DNA of 34,489 nucleotides from Bacteroidales bacterium (lineage in GTDB: Bacteria > Bacteroidota > Bacteroidia > Bacteroidales > UBA932): NCBI GenBank assembly GCA_017544005.1, contig JAFYEZ010000044.1:1-34489 (forward strand), in the 5' to 3' direction. Positions 15,434 through 24,367 of this stretch are shown piece after piece; position 1 is the first letter of the stretch, and the number at the start of each line of letters is the position of its first letter. A model generated the notes under the pieces. The model was not told the DNA's origin. It saw only the letters and a program-made list of their open reading frames with translations, and did not search any database. Both the position numbers and the translations under genes were made by a program.

Positions 15434-17899
15434 ATGGCGGCCAAGAAAAAGAAAAAGGGCAAAACCCCGAAGGCACCCTCCCAACTGGGACGGAATCTCC
15501 GGCTGCTGACCGGTATCCTGCTGGCCGTGATCGCCCTCTACACGCTGGCGACCCTGATCTCCTATATCTTTACCTGGAACAAGGACCAGAGTCTGCTTTC
15601 CAACCCGGAACTGTTCGCCCCCGGCCAGAAGGCCTTCAATATCGGCGGTAAGCTCGGCTTCCTCTGGGCCGACCTGCTGGTGGCACGCCTCTTCGGATTC
15701 GGCGCCTTTACGCTGCCGCTCTTTGTCGGCGCGCTTTCCGTCTTTTTCCTGCGCATCAAGAAGGTGAACCTGGTCCGCGTTTTCGCCGTCTGTTTCCTGG
15801 GCGCCATCATCTTCTCGGTGCTGTTCGCCTTCATTTTCAGCTTCTTTGACAGCAACCTGCTCGGCGGTGCGCCGGGCGGATCGTACGGTTTCTACGCCAA
15901 CCTCTGGCTCTGCAATCTGCTGGGCAAGCTGGGCGCCGGCAGCGTGCTCTTCGTCTTGCTTGTGGGCTGGGCGATGCTGCTGACCAACAAGGTGGCCATC
16001 TGGTTCGACAAGTTCATCTACTTCACCACCCACCGCCCGGAGAAACCGGTGGAACCGGTTGTGGAAGAGCCCCTTGACGACGAGGACGTCGAAGAGGAAG
16101 GGGTTGGGACCGAGGAAGGTTTCCCGCAGTTTGACGACGAGCCGAATCCGGAGGTGGAGGCGGTACATGATACCCAGGACGACATCCCGGAAGACTTTTA
16201 TGAGGTGCCCGAGGCCGAGCAGACCCCCGAACCGGTCCTGGAGCCTGTTTTCGAGCCGGTATCCGATCCTGCTCCCGCGCCGGAGCCCGTCAGCCAGCCG
16301 GCATCGGCGGAGGAGGTTCCGCTCGATGTGGAGGAGTCCGAAAACGACTTCCTGGCAAACCTGACCGAGGAGGAGAAGGACCGCCTCTTTGATCCGCGTC
16401 TCGATCTGCCCCGGTTCGAGATGCCGTCGCTCGCCCTGTTGCATGACTACCGGGACAAGTGGTACGACGTGCCGCTCTCCGAGTTGGAAAAGAACAAGCA
16501 GCGCATCGTCAACGCGCTGGCCAATTATAAGATTGGTGTCCGCGGCATTACCGCTGCCAAGAGCCCGACCGTGACCCTCTACAAGATTACGCTCGCCGAG
16601 GGAATCAAGGTGGCGCAGGTGCGGTCGCTGGAGGAAGATATTGCGATTTCGCTGGGTACCAAAGGCGTACGTGTCGTTACGCTGACTGATGCCGTGGGCA
16701 TCGAGGTGCCGAACGAGCGGGCCAGCGTGGTGCCGCTCAAGAGCGTGCTCAACTCGCCCCAGTTCAAGGAGGCCAAGATGGAACTGCCGATGGCGCTCGG
16801 TATTACCGTCACCAACGAGCCCTTCTTCCTGGACCTGGCCAAGATGCCCCACCTGCTGGTGGCCGGTGCGACGGGTCAGGGTAAGTCGGTTGGACTGAAC
16901 TGCATTATCGCCTCGCTGCTCTTCTGCAAGCACCCCGCCGAAATCAAGTTCGTGATGGTGGACCCCAAGCGGGTGGAGTTCTCGCTCTACTCCAAGCTTG
17001 AAAAGCACTATCTGGCCAAGCTGGAAGGGGAGGATGAGGCCATTATCACCGACACCAAGAAGGTCATCACCACCCTCAAGTCGCTCTGCGAGGAGATGGA
17101 GCTCCGCTACGAACTGATGCGGCAGGCTGACGTCCGCCAGATCAAGGACTATAACGCCAAGTTCCTGAACCGCAGGCTCAATCCGAACAACGGACACAAG
17201 TTCATGCCCTATATTGTGGTCGTCATCGACGAGTTCGCCGACCTGATCACCACCGCCGGTCGCGAGATTGAAGAGCCGATCGCCCGCCTGGCCCAGAAGG
17301 CCCGTGCGGTGGGTATCCACCTGGTGCTCGCCACCCAGCGCCCGACCACCGATATCATTACCGGTAACATCAAGGCCAACTTCAACTCCCGCATTGCCTT
17401 CCGCGTCAACTCGAGCATCGACTCCAAGACGATTATCGATACGCCGGGCGCCAACCGCCTGATCGGACGCGGCGACATGCTGGTCATTGCGCCGAACATG
17501 GATCTGACACGCGTCCAGTGCGCCCTGATCGAGACGGACGAGGTCAAGGACCTGGCTGCCTTTATCCAGAACCAGCAGGGCTATCTGCAGCCGTTCCAGC
17601 TTCCGGAACCGGAAGAAGAAGCGGGCGACGGCGGTGGCGGAGACGTGGATCTGCGCCGTCGGGACAAGCTCTTCGAGGAGGCCGCCAAGATTGTCGTGCA
17701 GACCCAGCAGGGCTCGGTTTCGCTGCTGCAGCGCAAATTGGACATTGGATATCCGCGCGCTGGCAAGATTATTGAACAATTGGAAGCAGCGGGCATCGTG
17801 GGACCTTTCGAAGGCAGCAAGGCGCGCGCCGTACTGATTTCGGATTTCGACACGCTGGACCGCAAACTGGATTCGTTGGACCATCAAACGATCGTGTAA
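15434..17899 (+). CDS. ftsK: DNA translocase FtsK/SpoIIIE
   Basis: An 821-residue septal DNA pump that moves chromosome ends toward dif and activates Xer recombination. After a Lys-rich start there are about four membrane segments within residues 25-190. An acidic Pro/Glu-rich linker covers about 200-315, much shorter than in E. coli. The motor follows: Walker A GATGQGKSVGLN at about 476-487, Walker B YIVVVIDEFADLI at about 592-604 and TQRPTTDIITGNIKANF. The winged-helix gamma domain (about 755-805, VSLLQRKLDIGYPRAGKII) recognises polar KOPS-like sequences. It is followed 1 bp later by the lolA-like gene, a linkage common in Bacteroidales. The xerC-like gene at 2647 is a plausible functional partner in dimer resolution. 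Confidence 0.96.
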   Translation: MAAKKKKKGKTPKAPSQLGRNLRLLTGILLAVIALYTLATLISYIFTWNKDQSLLSNPELFAPGQKAFNIGGKLGFLWADLLVARLFGFGAFTLPLFVGALSVFFLRIKKVNLVRVFAVCFLGAIIFSVLFAFIFSFFDSNLLGGAPGGSYGFYANLWLCNLLGKLGAGSVLFVLLVGWAMLLTNKVAIWFDKFIYFTTHRPEKPVEPVVEEPLDDEDVEEEGVGTEEGFPQFDDEPNPEVEAVHDTQDDIPEDFYEVPEAEQTPEPVLEPVFEPVSDPAPAPEPVSQPASAEEVPLDVEESENDFLANLTEEEKDRLFDPRLDLPRFEMPSLALLHDYRDKWYDVPLSELEKNKQRIVNALANYKIGVRGITAAKSPTVTLYKITLAEGIKVAQVRSLEEDIAISLGTKGVRVVTLTDAVGIEVPNERASVVPLKSVLNSPQFKEAKMELPMALGITVTNEPFFLDLAKMPHLLVAGATGQGKSVGLNCIIASLLFCKHPAEIKFVMVDPKRVEFSLYSKLEKHYLAKLEGEDEAIITDTKKVITTLKSLCEEMELRYELMRQADVRQIKDYNAKFLNRRLNPNNGHKFMPYIVVVIDEFADLITTAGREIEEPIARLAQKARAVGIHLVLATQRPTTDIITGNIKANFNSRIAFRVNSSIDSKTIIDTPGANRLIGRGDMLVIAPNMDLTRVQCALIETDEVKDLAAFIQNQQGYLQPFQLPEPEEEAGDGGGGDVDLRRRDKLFEEAAKIVVQTQQGSVSLLQRKLDIGYPRAGKIIEQLEAAGIVGPFEGSKARAVLISDFDTLDRKLDSLDHQTIV

Positions 17900-17900
17900 T

Positions 17901-18404
17901 ATGAAACGCTTTGCCCTCGTCGCACTGCTCCTGGCACTCCTGCCGCTGGCTTCCCGCGCTCAGGCCCTGCAGCCCGTCCAGATCAAGGATCTGGCCGCCG
18001 GCCTGCCAGCCTCGCGGATTCTCTTTACGGAAACTGTAACCAGTCCGGCCGGAGTCACGCTGCGCGAAGAGACGGGGACGCTGGATCTGCAGTATCCCTG
18101 CTTCCGGGTCACCAAGGGCGCGTTGCAGATTCTCAGCGACGGAGCCTCCCTCTGGAACTACGATACCTCCGCTGAGGAGGTGACCATCCTGCCGGGGGAT
18201 CTGAACACGCTTTTCGGAGAAGGCGCCGTGACGAGCGATCCGGCCCATAAGGTCTTTACGCTCTCCTTCCGCGACGGTTCCAAGGTCGTCTATCGGCTCC
18301 TTTCGGTGGAAACGATGGCGGAATCCTGGCCGGAGGAGTTCTTCCGGCTGGATGTGAGCGCATTGGGCGACGATACGATCGTTACCGACCTGCGCGGGAA
18401 ATAA
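17901..18404 (+). CDS. lolA: LolA-like outer-membrane lipoprotein carrier
   Basis: A 167-residue periplasmic protein. The signal peptide is residues 1-20 (FALVALLLALLPLASRAQA). The mature part has the LolA-type beta-sheet pattern, including ILFTETVTSPAGVTLREETG, then YPCFRVTKGALQILSDGASLWNYD (split between strands) and the hydrophobic-pocket strands after EEVTILPGDL. The family carries lipoproteins from the inner-membrane Lol exporter to the outer membrane. It is somewhat shorter than E. coli LolA, and sequence similarity is weak; the position 1 bp after ftsK strengthens the call. Its last 23 bp overlap the convergent NUDIX gene. Confidence 0.78.
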   Translation: MKRFALVALLLALLPLASRAQALQPVQIKDLAAGLPASRILFTETVTSPAGVTLREETGTLDLQYPCFRVTKGALQILSDGASLWNYDTSAEEVTILPGDLNTLFGEGAVTSDPAHKVFTLSFRDGSKVVYRLLSVETMAESWPEEFFRLDVSALGDDTIVTDLRGK

Positions 18405-18993
18405 CCTCTTTTACGGAATTGTAGCAGAGCGGAGCGTGGGCGAGAACCTCGCTCCAGGGCATCCATTCGGCCTTGTGGATCTCCTCTTCGATTTGCGGGC
18501 GAAGCGGTTCGCCGTTCCGGTTCTTCATCTGGAACCAATAGGTGTGTTTCAGGCAGAAGACGCCGTCGAGGTGGTAGGTGTGGTGGGTGACGCAGATCCG
18601 GGAACCCAGTTCCACGGTGGAGAGGCCGGTCTCCTCCAGCACTTCGCGCACGGCGCACTCCTCGATGCGCTCGCCCGCTTCGCACTTGCCCTTGGGAAGA
18701 TCCCAGAGGCCCCGGCGGAAGATCATCAGGTATTCGCCCCGGTCGTTCGACACCAGGCCGCCGCCCGCCTGAATCTCGGTGAACAGCGCGCAGAAGGCTG
18801 CGTAGCAGGCCGCCTCGTCTGCCGCAACGAGGTAAAGGTCGGGAAGAGAGGTATCGGCGGCGAACCGTTCGGGCAGGTCCCGGATGGAGTCCGGGCCGCT
18901 GCACGAAAGAATCTGTTGCTCCGAGACGCCGGAGGGGATGTCGGCCCTCTGGCAGATGGTAATACAGCGGTTCTCGAAATAGATGGTATGCAT
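18382..18993 (-). CDS. NUDIX hydrolase
   Basis: A 203-residue hydrolase of nucleoside-diphosphate-linked substrates. A perfect Nudix box runs from Gly102 to Leu124 (GKCEAGERI...REVLEETGL, fitting GX5EX7REUXEEXGU), so metal binding should be intact. An N-terminal domain of about 80 residues with no recognisable motif precedes it; the region before the box reads GEYLMIFRRGLWDLPKG. The substrate is unknown. It is last in a minus-strand group after the rRNA methyltransferase but has its own TAnnTTTG box at 19014-19021. It overlaps lolA tail-to-tail by 23 bp. Confidence 0.92.
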   Translation of the reverse strand: MHTIYFENRCITICQRADIPSGVSEQQILSCSGPDSIRDLPERFAADTSLPDLYLVAADEAACYAAFCALFTEIQAGGGLVSNDRGEYLMIFRRGLWDLPKGKCEAGERIEECAVREVLEETGLSTVELGSRICVTHHTYHLDGVFCLKHTYWFQMKNRNGEPLRPQIEEEIHKAEWMPWSEVLAHAPLCYNSVKEVISRAGR

Positions 18994-19013
18994 CCGTTCG
19001 CCTGATTGACGGA

Positions 19014-19021
19014 CAAAGATA
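19014..19021 (-). promoter_or_regulatory. Putative -7 box of the NUDIX gene (TATCTTTG)
   Basis: TATCTTTG on the minus strand ends 20 nt before the NUDIX ATG. The -33 position falls inside the methyltransferase coding region and shows no TTTG. Confidence 0.5.
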
Positions 19022-19025
19022 ACAA

Positions 19026-20369
19026 TTATTCCTCAAAAATGTCCATGCGGATGCGGCGGGAGAGGGGATGCAGGCTGTTGCAGCGAGCCCCGAGGTTTTT
19101 CACGAACCCCAGTGGCAATCCCTTGTAGCAAAGCGTGAGATATCCCTTCGGCTCGGCGGAGAGGACCAGCGGCTCGTGCGCCAGAAAGCGAAGCGCCGCT
19201 TCCCGATCGAGGTTGACCTCCGGAAAGGCTTCCCGGTTGAAAGCGGTCGAATAGGCCAGGTCGGCTTCGGGTATCAAATCTTTGCCCTTGATGGTGGCGA
19301 CGGCCGTTCCGGAGGCGCGCACGCTGAGCCATTTTTCGAGTGCCTCCATTTCTGCGCAGAGCCCTGCCGGAAATGCTTTGAGCAGATGTGCGCCCTCGCG
19401 GGTGGTCTTTTCGCGCAGCACCATGCCCGGTTGGAGCAGTTTCTGGGCCGCTGCAGCCGGAGAGCCGGTCGGGGCGTTGCTGCGGGCACTCTTCAGGGGC
19501 TTGCGCGGGGCTTCGCCTCCCTTGCGGATCAGCGCGCAGTAGAATCCTTCGCCGTGGTCGAATCCCGGGAGGAAATGTCGCTGCGAGAGGCATTCGCCGC
19601 CCAGCTCACGGCAGATCCATTCGGTATTCTCCTCATCTTCATAGTGGTTGAATGTGCAGGTGGAGTAGATCAGCGCTCCGCCGGGCCGGAGCGAGCGCCA
19701 GCTGTCTGCCAGAATCCGACGTTGCCGGGCGGCACAGAGCCGGACGGCATCGGGCGACCATTCGCCGATGGCGCTCTCGTCCTTGCGGAACATGCCTTCG
19801 CCCGAGCAGGGGGCATCGACCAGCATCAGGTCAAAATAACTCTCCAGTCTGCCGAAGTCCGCCGGGTCGTTGTTTGTCACGACGACATTGGGTGCCCCCC
19901 AGAGGGCCAGGTTCTCAGCCAGGATGCCGGCCCGCTGCCGCATCACTTCATTGGCTACCAGCAGCGATTCCGGGTTGAGGCGGGAAAGCAGCAGGGTGCT
20001 TTTGCCGCCGGGCGCCGCGCAGAGATCCAGCACGCGAAGGCTGGTGCTTCCCGCTTCCGGGAAAGCTGTCTCCAGTAAACCGCCGACCGCCATCGAAGCG
20101 GCCTCCTGTACGTAATAGGCCCCGCTGTGGAAGAGCGGATCCCGGGTGAAGGAGGGGCGCCGCTTCAGATAAAGACCGTCCGACGCAGACCAGGGAACCG
20201 CCCCGAAAGCGTCAGTCCCAAAATGCGCCAGGAACGCTTCTTCGCTGATCTTGGCCGGATTGCGGCGCACGGAAACCGGCGCCTCTTCCGCCAGGGCGGC
20301 GCAAAGGCGCTGCACGGTCTCCTCCGGATAGGATTCCCGCAGAATCGATATGAATGCTTCGGGAAGCAT
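19026..20369 (-). CDS. rsmF: 16S rRNA m5C methyltransferase, RsmF/RsmB (NOL1/NOP2/Sun) family
   Basis: A 447-residue SAM-dependent RNA cytosine-C5 methyltransferase. Motif I is VLDLCAAPGGKSTLL at about 119-133. Motif IV, DAPCSGEGMF, and motif VI, STCTFN, carry the two cysteines (product release and nucleophile) of the family. A C-terminal region of about 170 residues, ending LGARCNSLHPLSRRIRMDIF, fits the RsmF-type extension, and an RsmB-type N-terminal NusB domain is absent. The likely target is a 16S rRNA cytosine; the exact position is not predictable. The start is ATG 20369, which overlaps the stop of the SRPBCC gene as TAATG, indicating translational coupling. Confidence 0.9.
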   Translation of the reverse strand: MLPEAFISILRESYPEETVQRLCAALAEEAPVSVRRNPAKISEEAFLAHFGTDAFGAVPWSASDGLYLKRRPSFTRDPLFHSGAYYVQEAASMAVGGLLETAFPEAGSTSLRVLDLCAAPGGKSTLLLSRLNPESLLVANEVMRQRAGILAENLALWGAPNVVVTNNDPADFGRLESYFDLMLVDAPCSGEGMFRKDESAIGEWSPDAVRLCAARQRRILADSWRSLRPGGALIYSTCTFNHYEDEENTEWICRELGGECLSQRHFLPGFDHGEGFYCALIRKGGEAPRKPLKSARSNAPTGSPAAAAQKLLQPGMVLREKTTREGAHLLKAFPAGLCAEMEALEKWLSVRASGTAVATIKGKDLIPEADLAYSTAFNREAFPEVNLDREAALRFLAHEPLVLSAEPKGYLTLCYKGLPLGFVKNLGARCNSLHPLSRRIRMDIFEE

Positions 20370-20821
20370 TATTTGACCATCTCCTGCCATCCGTGCGGCA
20401 GGTTGTCCGGCATCTTGCCGGCTGCGGCAGCGGCGATGGCATCGGTAATCTTGTCCACACCCTCCTGCAACCGTTTGCCGAGCATCATCCGCATCATCAT
20501 GTTGAGTTCCGCCGTGAGTTCGATATGAAACAGGGTGGAGGAGTCGCTCGTGGGCTCCATGAAAATGGAAACGAGGAACGGGAAGGGGGCGTTGCCGTAC
20601 TGCTCAAACTCCACCTTGGAGAAGGGAGTGCGGCTGTGAACCTTGACGCCCAGTTCGAATCCCTGAACCTGGACCAGCACCGTGTCGTCGCCGAAGGTAA
20701 CCTTGTCCTTGTACTGCTCCGGCAGCACGCCGGCGATGCGGCTCGGGTCGGAAAACAGGGTATAGAGTGCATAGGAAGGCTGGTTGATGACCACCGTCTT
20801 GCCTTGAACGAATTCTGACAT
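20369..20821 (-). CDS. SRPBCC-superfamily (START-like) protein
   Basis: A 150-residue small protein with the helix-grip pattern of the SRPBCC superfamily. It opens with VVINQPSYALYTLFSDPSRI, then has long antiparallel strands (VTFGDDTVLVQVQGFELGVK, VSIFMEPTSDSSTLFHIELT) and a long C-terminal helix rich in Met/Ala. Such domains bind hydrophobic ligands or act as chaperone-like folds. No catalytic residues are recognisable, and I do not recognise a specific family. It lies 9 bp after the dehydrogenase gene and overlaps the methyltransferase by one base, so the three are probably one operon. Confidence 0.75.
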   Translation of the reverse strand: MSEFVQGKTVVINQPSYALYTLFSDPSRIAGVLPEQYKDKVTFGDDTVLVQVQGFELGVKVHSRTPFSKVEFEQYGNAPFPFLVSIFMEPTSDSSTLFHIELTAELNMMMRMMLGKRLQEGVDKITDAIAAAAAGKMPDNLPHGWQEMVK

Positions 20822-20830
20822 AGGATTGGA

Positions 20831-21757
20831 TTAGAAGGGTTTACGGATATTGTCGGCTATGCCTTCCACCAGACGCACGAGGGCTTCGGCACTCGTCCAT
20901 CCGATATGCGGGGTGAAGCGAAGCCGTTCCGGGTGTGCGGTATGCAGCAGCGGATGGTCTTCGGGCAGCGGCTCGGCGGTATAGACGTCCAGGCCGGCAC
21001 CGGCGATTACTCCCTTGCTGATGGCATCGGCCAGGTCGGCCTCATCCACGATTCCGCCGCGTCCGAGGTTGATAATAAGGGCCGTCGGCTTCATCTGGCG
21101 CAGCTCTGCCGCCCGGATCATCCCGTTGGTGCGCGCATTCAGCGGGGCGTGGATGCTGATGATGTCCGATTCCCGGAGCAGCGTTTCAAGCGATACGCTG
21201 GGATAGGTCTTGCAATGCGATGTGCCGGATGTGGAATAGTAGATGACCTTCATGCCGAAGGCGGTGGCCACGGCCGCCACGCGGCTGCCAATGGTGCCCA
21301 TGCCCACGATGCCGATCGTCTTGCCGTCCAGCTCGGAGAAGGGGGTGCGGACATCGGTAAAGAGTCCGCTGCGGCTGTACGTCAGATCCTTAACTTCAGC
21401 GTCGTAGCGCTCGGGTTTCCCAACCAGGCTGAGCAGCAGGGTGAAGGTGACCTGTACCACGGATTCGGTGGAGTAGCCGGCTACGTTGCGGACCGGGATG
21501 CCCCGGCGCTCGGCGGCTGCCACGTCGATGTTGTTGACACCGGTGGCCGCTTCGCAGATCAGCCGCAACTTCGGGGCGGCGTTCAGCAGCGCTTCAGTAA
21601 CCTTAACTTTGTTGACAATCAGGATTTCAGCATCACGGACCCGTTCCAGCGCCTCCTCCGGCGTGGAGGTGGGCCAGGTGACGAGTTCGCCCAGGCGGGC
21701 GATCGGCTCCAGGGAGGTCGCTCCGAGGGTAGCCGCATCAAGGAATACGATTTTCAT
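20831..21757 (-). CDS. D-isomer-specific 2-hydroxyacid dehydrogenase (glycerate dehydrogenase-like)
   Basis: A 308-residue NAD(P)-dependent oxidoreductase. The Rossmann motif is GIVGMGTIGSRVA with YYSTSG after the second strand. The catalytic set is Arg in NLGRGGIVDE, Glu in DVYTAEPLPEDHP and His in FTPHIGWTSAEA. Length and the ending (ADNIRKPF) suggest the HprA/glycerate dehydrogenase group over SerA, which carries ACT domains. The exact substrate (hydroxypyruvate, glyoxylate or another 2-oxoacid) is not readable. ATG 21757 gives the usual MKIVFLDAATLG start; six further upstream codons would run through the -7 box at 21763-21770. Confidence 0.9.
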   Translation of the reverse strand: MKIVFLDAATLGATSLEPIARLGELVTWPTSTPEEALERVRDAEILIVNKVKVTEALLNAAPKLRLICEAATGVNNIDVAAAERRGIPVRNVAGYSTESVVQVTFTLLLSLVGKPERYDAEVKDLTYSRSGLFTDVRTPFSELDGKTIGIVGMGTIGSRVAAVATAFGMKVIYYSTSGTSHCKTYPSVSLETLLRESDIISIHAPLNARTNGMIRAAELRQMKPTALIINLGRGGIVDEADLADAISKGVIAGAGLDVYTAEPLPEDHPLLHTAHPERLRFTPHIGWTSAEALVRLVEGIADNIRKPF

Positions 21758-21762
21758 AGGTG

Positions 21763-21770
21763 CAAATATA
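21763..21770 (-). promoter_or_regulatory. Putative -7 box of the dehydrogenase operon (TATATTTG)
   Basis: TATATTTG on the minus strand ends 5 nt before the dehydrogenase ATG, so transcription would begin about at the start codon. No -33 element is seen. Confidence 0.45.
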
Positions 21771-21791
21771 CGCAATTCATTCCGGACGTGG

Positions 21792-24212
21792 CTAGCGCAC
21801 GATCCGCAATTTGGCGAACTTCAGCAGCAGCGTCTTCTCGCCGCTCTCATCGAACTTGACGATGGCTTTCATTTGCGGTCCCTGGTCTTCAAAGCGCAGA
21901 ATCTCCCCGAATCCGAACCGGTCGTGCTCCACCCGCTGTCCGGGGCGCAGGTCGGCAATGGCATCCGCGCGGAAATCGAGGGAAGGGGTACGTGCCGGGC
22001 GGGAGAACGTGGGACGCGCTACGGGTTGTGGCTGCGGGGTCGGGCGAGGGGCCGGTTGCTGCACGCGCTGAACGGGGTTGCGGCCTCCTGCGCCATAGCG
22101 CGGTTGCCAGCCCCCGTACGCAGGTCTTTCTCCCCAACCGGATGAACCGGTTCCCCAACTTCTGGCAGGGGATTCCTCCTCATCCACGGGCGTGGCCAGG
22201 AAATCGCGGTTGATCTCCCGGACGAACCGGCTGACAGGATGGGTGTCGGTGCGTCCCCATTGCATCCGGCTCTTGGCAAAGGAGATGGTAGCCACCTTCT
22301 CGGCACGCGTCAGGGCCACATAGAAGAGACGGCGTTCCTCCTCGATCTCCGCGGGGGTGATGTTGAGGGTGTCGGAAGGAAAGAGCCCCTCTTCCATCCC
22401 GGTGATATAGACAAAGGGGAATTCCAGACCTTTGGCGGCGTGGATCGTCATCAGGGTAATCTTGTTGTCGTTGTCATCGCCTTCGGCCAGGTCGTCTTTT
22501 TCGGCCTCCGAAAGGAGCGTGATATTCTCCAGGAAGTCACTGAGCGTCACCACTTCCATGCCTTCCCCCTGGACGTCGTCCGCCAGCTCGCGCCGCATCT
22601 CCGCCTCTTCCTCCGCATATTCTTTCACGCTGTTGAAAAGCTCCTCGACGTTTTCGGCGCGGGCCTGTCCTTCGGGGGATTTGTCCAGGCGGACGGCCAT
22701 CACATATCCGCTGGCATCTCCGATGCGGGCGGCCAGCGTGAAGGCTTCTTCCGTCCGGCTCTGTGCGATGAAGGGCGTGAGCATTCCCGTGAATGCGCGA
22801 AACTTGGCAGCTGCCGTCTCGCGAAGTCCCACCGAGGCGAGTTCCGACAGTTCTGCCGAGGCCGCCTCGAAGAGCGAACACTGCTTGTTCCCTGCCAGCA
22901 GGGCAAGCCGTTCCATCGAAGTGTCGCCGATTCCGCGCGGGGGATTGTTGATCACCCGCCGGAAGGCTTCATCGTCGTGCGGATTGACCGCCAGCCGGAA
23001 GTAGGCCAGCATATCCTTGACCTCTGCCCGCTCGTAGAAAGAATGCCCGCCATAGATCCGGTAGGGCAGATTCTTGCGGCGCAGATTCTCCTCGAAGGCG
23101 CGCGACTGCGCATTGGTCCGGTAGAGAATCACGAAACTGCTGTAGGGCGCTTTGTCGGTATAGATGCGTTCCACGATGGAAGAAGCGGTCAGATAGGCCT
23201 CTTCCTGCTCGGTAAACGCCTTGATGATCTGAATCTTTTCTCCGACTTCCGCCCTGGAGAAACACTCCTTGGGAATCCGGTTGGAATTGTGGGCAATCAC
23301 GCTGTTGGCCGCATTCACAATCATCTGCGTGGAGCGGTAGTTCTGCTCCAGCCGGAACAGCTTCGCCTCCGGGTAATCTTGCCGGAAACGGAGAATGTTC
23401 TCGATCCGGGCGCCGCGGAAACTGTAGATGCTCTGCGAATCGTCGCCCACCACGCATATATTGTTGTGGCGCTTTGCCAGATACTTGACAATCAGGTACT
23501 GGACATAGTTTGTGTCCTGGTACTCATCCACCAAAATATACCGGAACCGGGCGGCAATGGCCTCCATGGCATCCGGATGGTACTTGAAGAGGATGAGCAT
23601 GTTGAGCAGGATGTCGTCAAAATCCATCGCGCCGGCCTGCTTGCATTTTTCGGCGTAGCGGACATAAACGTCCACCAGCCGGAACTGCTTCCGGGCGCGG
23701 TCTTCCTCCTGCAACTGCGCGTCTTTGCGATAGGCCGCTACGGTGCAGAGATTGTTTTTGGCCAGCGAAATGCGGCTCTGGATATACCCGGGTTTATAGA
23801 TTTTGTCGTCCAGTTCGAGTTCCTTGATGCATTGCTTGATGGCGCTCTTCGAATCCGACTGATCCCAGATGGTGAACTGCTGCGGATAGCCGAGCCGGTC
23901 TGCAAACTCCCGCAGGAAGCGGACAAAGACCGAATGGAACGTGCCCATGCAGATCCAGCGCGCCTTGCGCTCCCCCACCAGGGCGGCGATACGCTCCTTC
24001 ATCTCCCCGGCCGCTTTCTTGGTGAAGGTCAGTGCCATCACCTCGCCCGGCTTTACACCGTGGGCCAGCAACCAGGCGATACGGCAGGTCAAAACGCGGG
24101 TTTTGCCACTGCCGGCACCGGCAATGATCAGGGTCGGGCCCTCCGTCTGCCGGACCGCTTCTGCCTGGGCTGGGTTCAGTCCCTCAAGGATGCTCTTCTC
24201 TTCGTTCTGCAT
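21792..24212 (-). CDS. uvrD: UvrD/PcrA-type superfamily 1A DNA helicase
   Basis: An 806-residue 3'-5' helicase for repair and clearing of conflicts. Motifs in order: LNPAQAEAV (Q motif), Walker A AGAGSGKT at 31-38, TFTKKAAGEM, VDEYQDTN, GDDSQSIYSFRGA, LEQNYRST, MTIHAAKGLEFPFVYITG and VALTRAEK. A Pro/Gln/Arg-rich disordered linker follows. The C-terminal domain (about 755-806, VEHDRFGFGEILRFEDQG) resembles the Tudor-like RNA-polymerase-binding module of PcrA/UvrD. That supports a role in transcription-coupled repair. It is followed 34 bp later by the dehydrogenase gene, which has its own -7 box. Confidence 0.95.
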   Translation of the reverse strand: MQNEEKSILEGLNPAQAEAVRQTEGPTLIIAGAGSGKTRVLTCRIAWLLAHGVKPGEVMALTFTKKAAGEMKERIAALVGERKARWICMGTFHSVFVRFLREFADRLGYPQQFTIWDQSDSKSAIKQCIKELELDDKIYKPGYIQSRISLAKNNLCTVAAYRKDAQLQEEDRARKQFRLVDVYVRYAEKCKQAGAMDFDDILLNMLILFKYHPDAMEAIAARFRYILVDEYQDTNYVQYLIVKYLAKRHNNICVVGDDSQSIYSFRGARIENILRFRQDYPEAKLFRLEQNYRSTQMIVNAANSVIAHNSNRIPKECFSRAEVGEKIQIIKAFTEQEEAYLTASSIVERIYTDKAPYSSFVILYRTNAQSRAFEENLRRKNLPYRIYGGHSFYERAEVKDMLAYFRLAVNPHDDEAFRRVINNPPRGIGDTSMERLALLAGNKQCSLFEAASAELSELASVGLRETAAAKFRAFTGMLTPFIAQSRTEEAFTLAARIGDASGYVMAVRLDKSPEGQARAENVEELFNSVKEYAEEEAEMRRELADDVQGEGMEVVTLSDFLENITLLSEAEKDDLAEGDDNDNKITLMTIHAAKGLEFPFVYITGMEEGLFPSDTLNITPAEIEEERRLFYVALTRAEKVATISFAKSRMQWGRTDTHPVSRFVREINRDFLATPVDEEESPARSWGTGSSGWGERPAYGGWQPRYGAGGRNPVQRVQQPAPRPTPQPQPVARPTFSRPARTPSLDFRADAIADLRPGQRVEHDRFGFGEILRFEDQGPQMKAIVKFDESGEKTLLLKFAKLRIVR

Positions 24213-24219
24213 GACAGTG

Positions 24220-24227
24220 CAAAAATA
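24220..24227 (-). promoter_or_regulatory. Putative -7 box of uvrD (TATTTTTG)
   Basis: TATTTTTG on the minus strand ends 7 nt before the uvrD ATG. At the 19-bp spacing upstream the strand reads TTTT, a 3/4 match to the -33 element. Confidence 0.55.
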
Positions 24228-24251
24228 GTGTTTTTGTGCGCTGAAAAAAAT

Positions 24252-24283
24252 ATTGGATAATTCCGGTTTAATGTCTACCTTTG
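24252..24283 (+). promoter_or_regulatory. Promoter of tRNA-Lys (TACCTTTG)
   Basis: TACCTTTG at 24276-24283 lies 11 nt before the mature tRNA 5' end, with ATTG at 24252-24255 (20-bp spacer) as an imperfect -33 element. Confidence 0.6.
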
Positions 24284-24294
24284 CCCTCCCAAAA

Positions 24295-24367
24295 GATTCG
24301 TTAGCTCAGTCGGTAGAGCACAGCACTTTTAATGCTGGGGTCTTGGGTTCGAGCCCCAAACGGATCA
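24295..24367 (+). tRNA. tRNA-Lys (anticodon UUU)
   Basis: A full cloverleaf: acceptor GATTCGT/ACGGATC (one T-G pair), D-stem GCTC/GAGC, anticodon stem CAGCA/TGCTG with loop CTTTTAA (anticodon TTT at 24328-24330), T-stem TTGGG/CCCAA with loop TTCGAGC, discriminator A at 24367. CCA is not encoded (CTT follows), so it is added after transcription. The 3' end borders an AT-richer foreign-looking segment, which makes this tRNA a candidate integration site. Confidence 0.96.

Noticed and set aside
15200-17887. An 895-codon open frame opposite ftsK
   Set aside because: It is low-complexity, rich in His, Leu, Gly and Arg, and mirrors the codon structure of ftsK; no start context or family resemblance.
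23168-23183. GTTCCACGATGGAAG, similar to parS
   Set aside because: It has an extra base in the centre that breaks the palindrome and lies in conserved uvrD coding sequence.
22239-24260. A 673-codon open frame opposite uvrD
   Set aside because: It is the antisense shadow of a complete helicase gene with all motifs in order.
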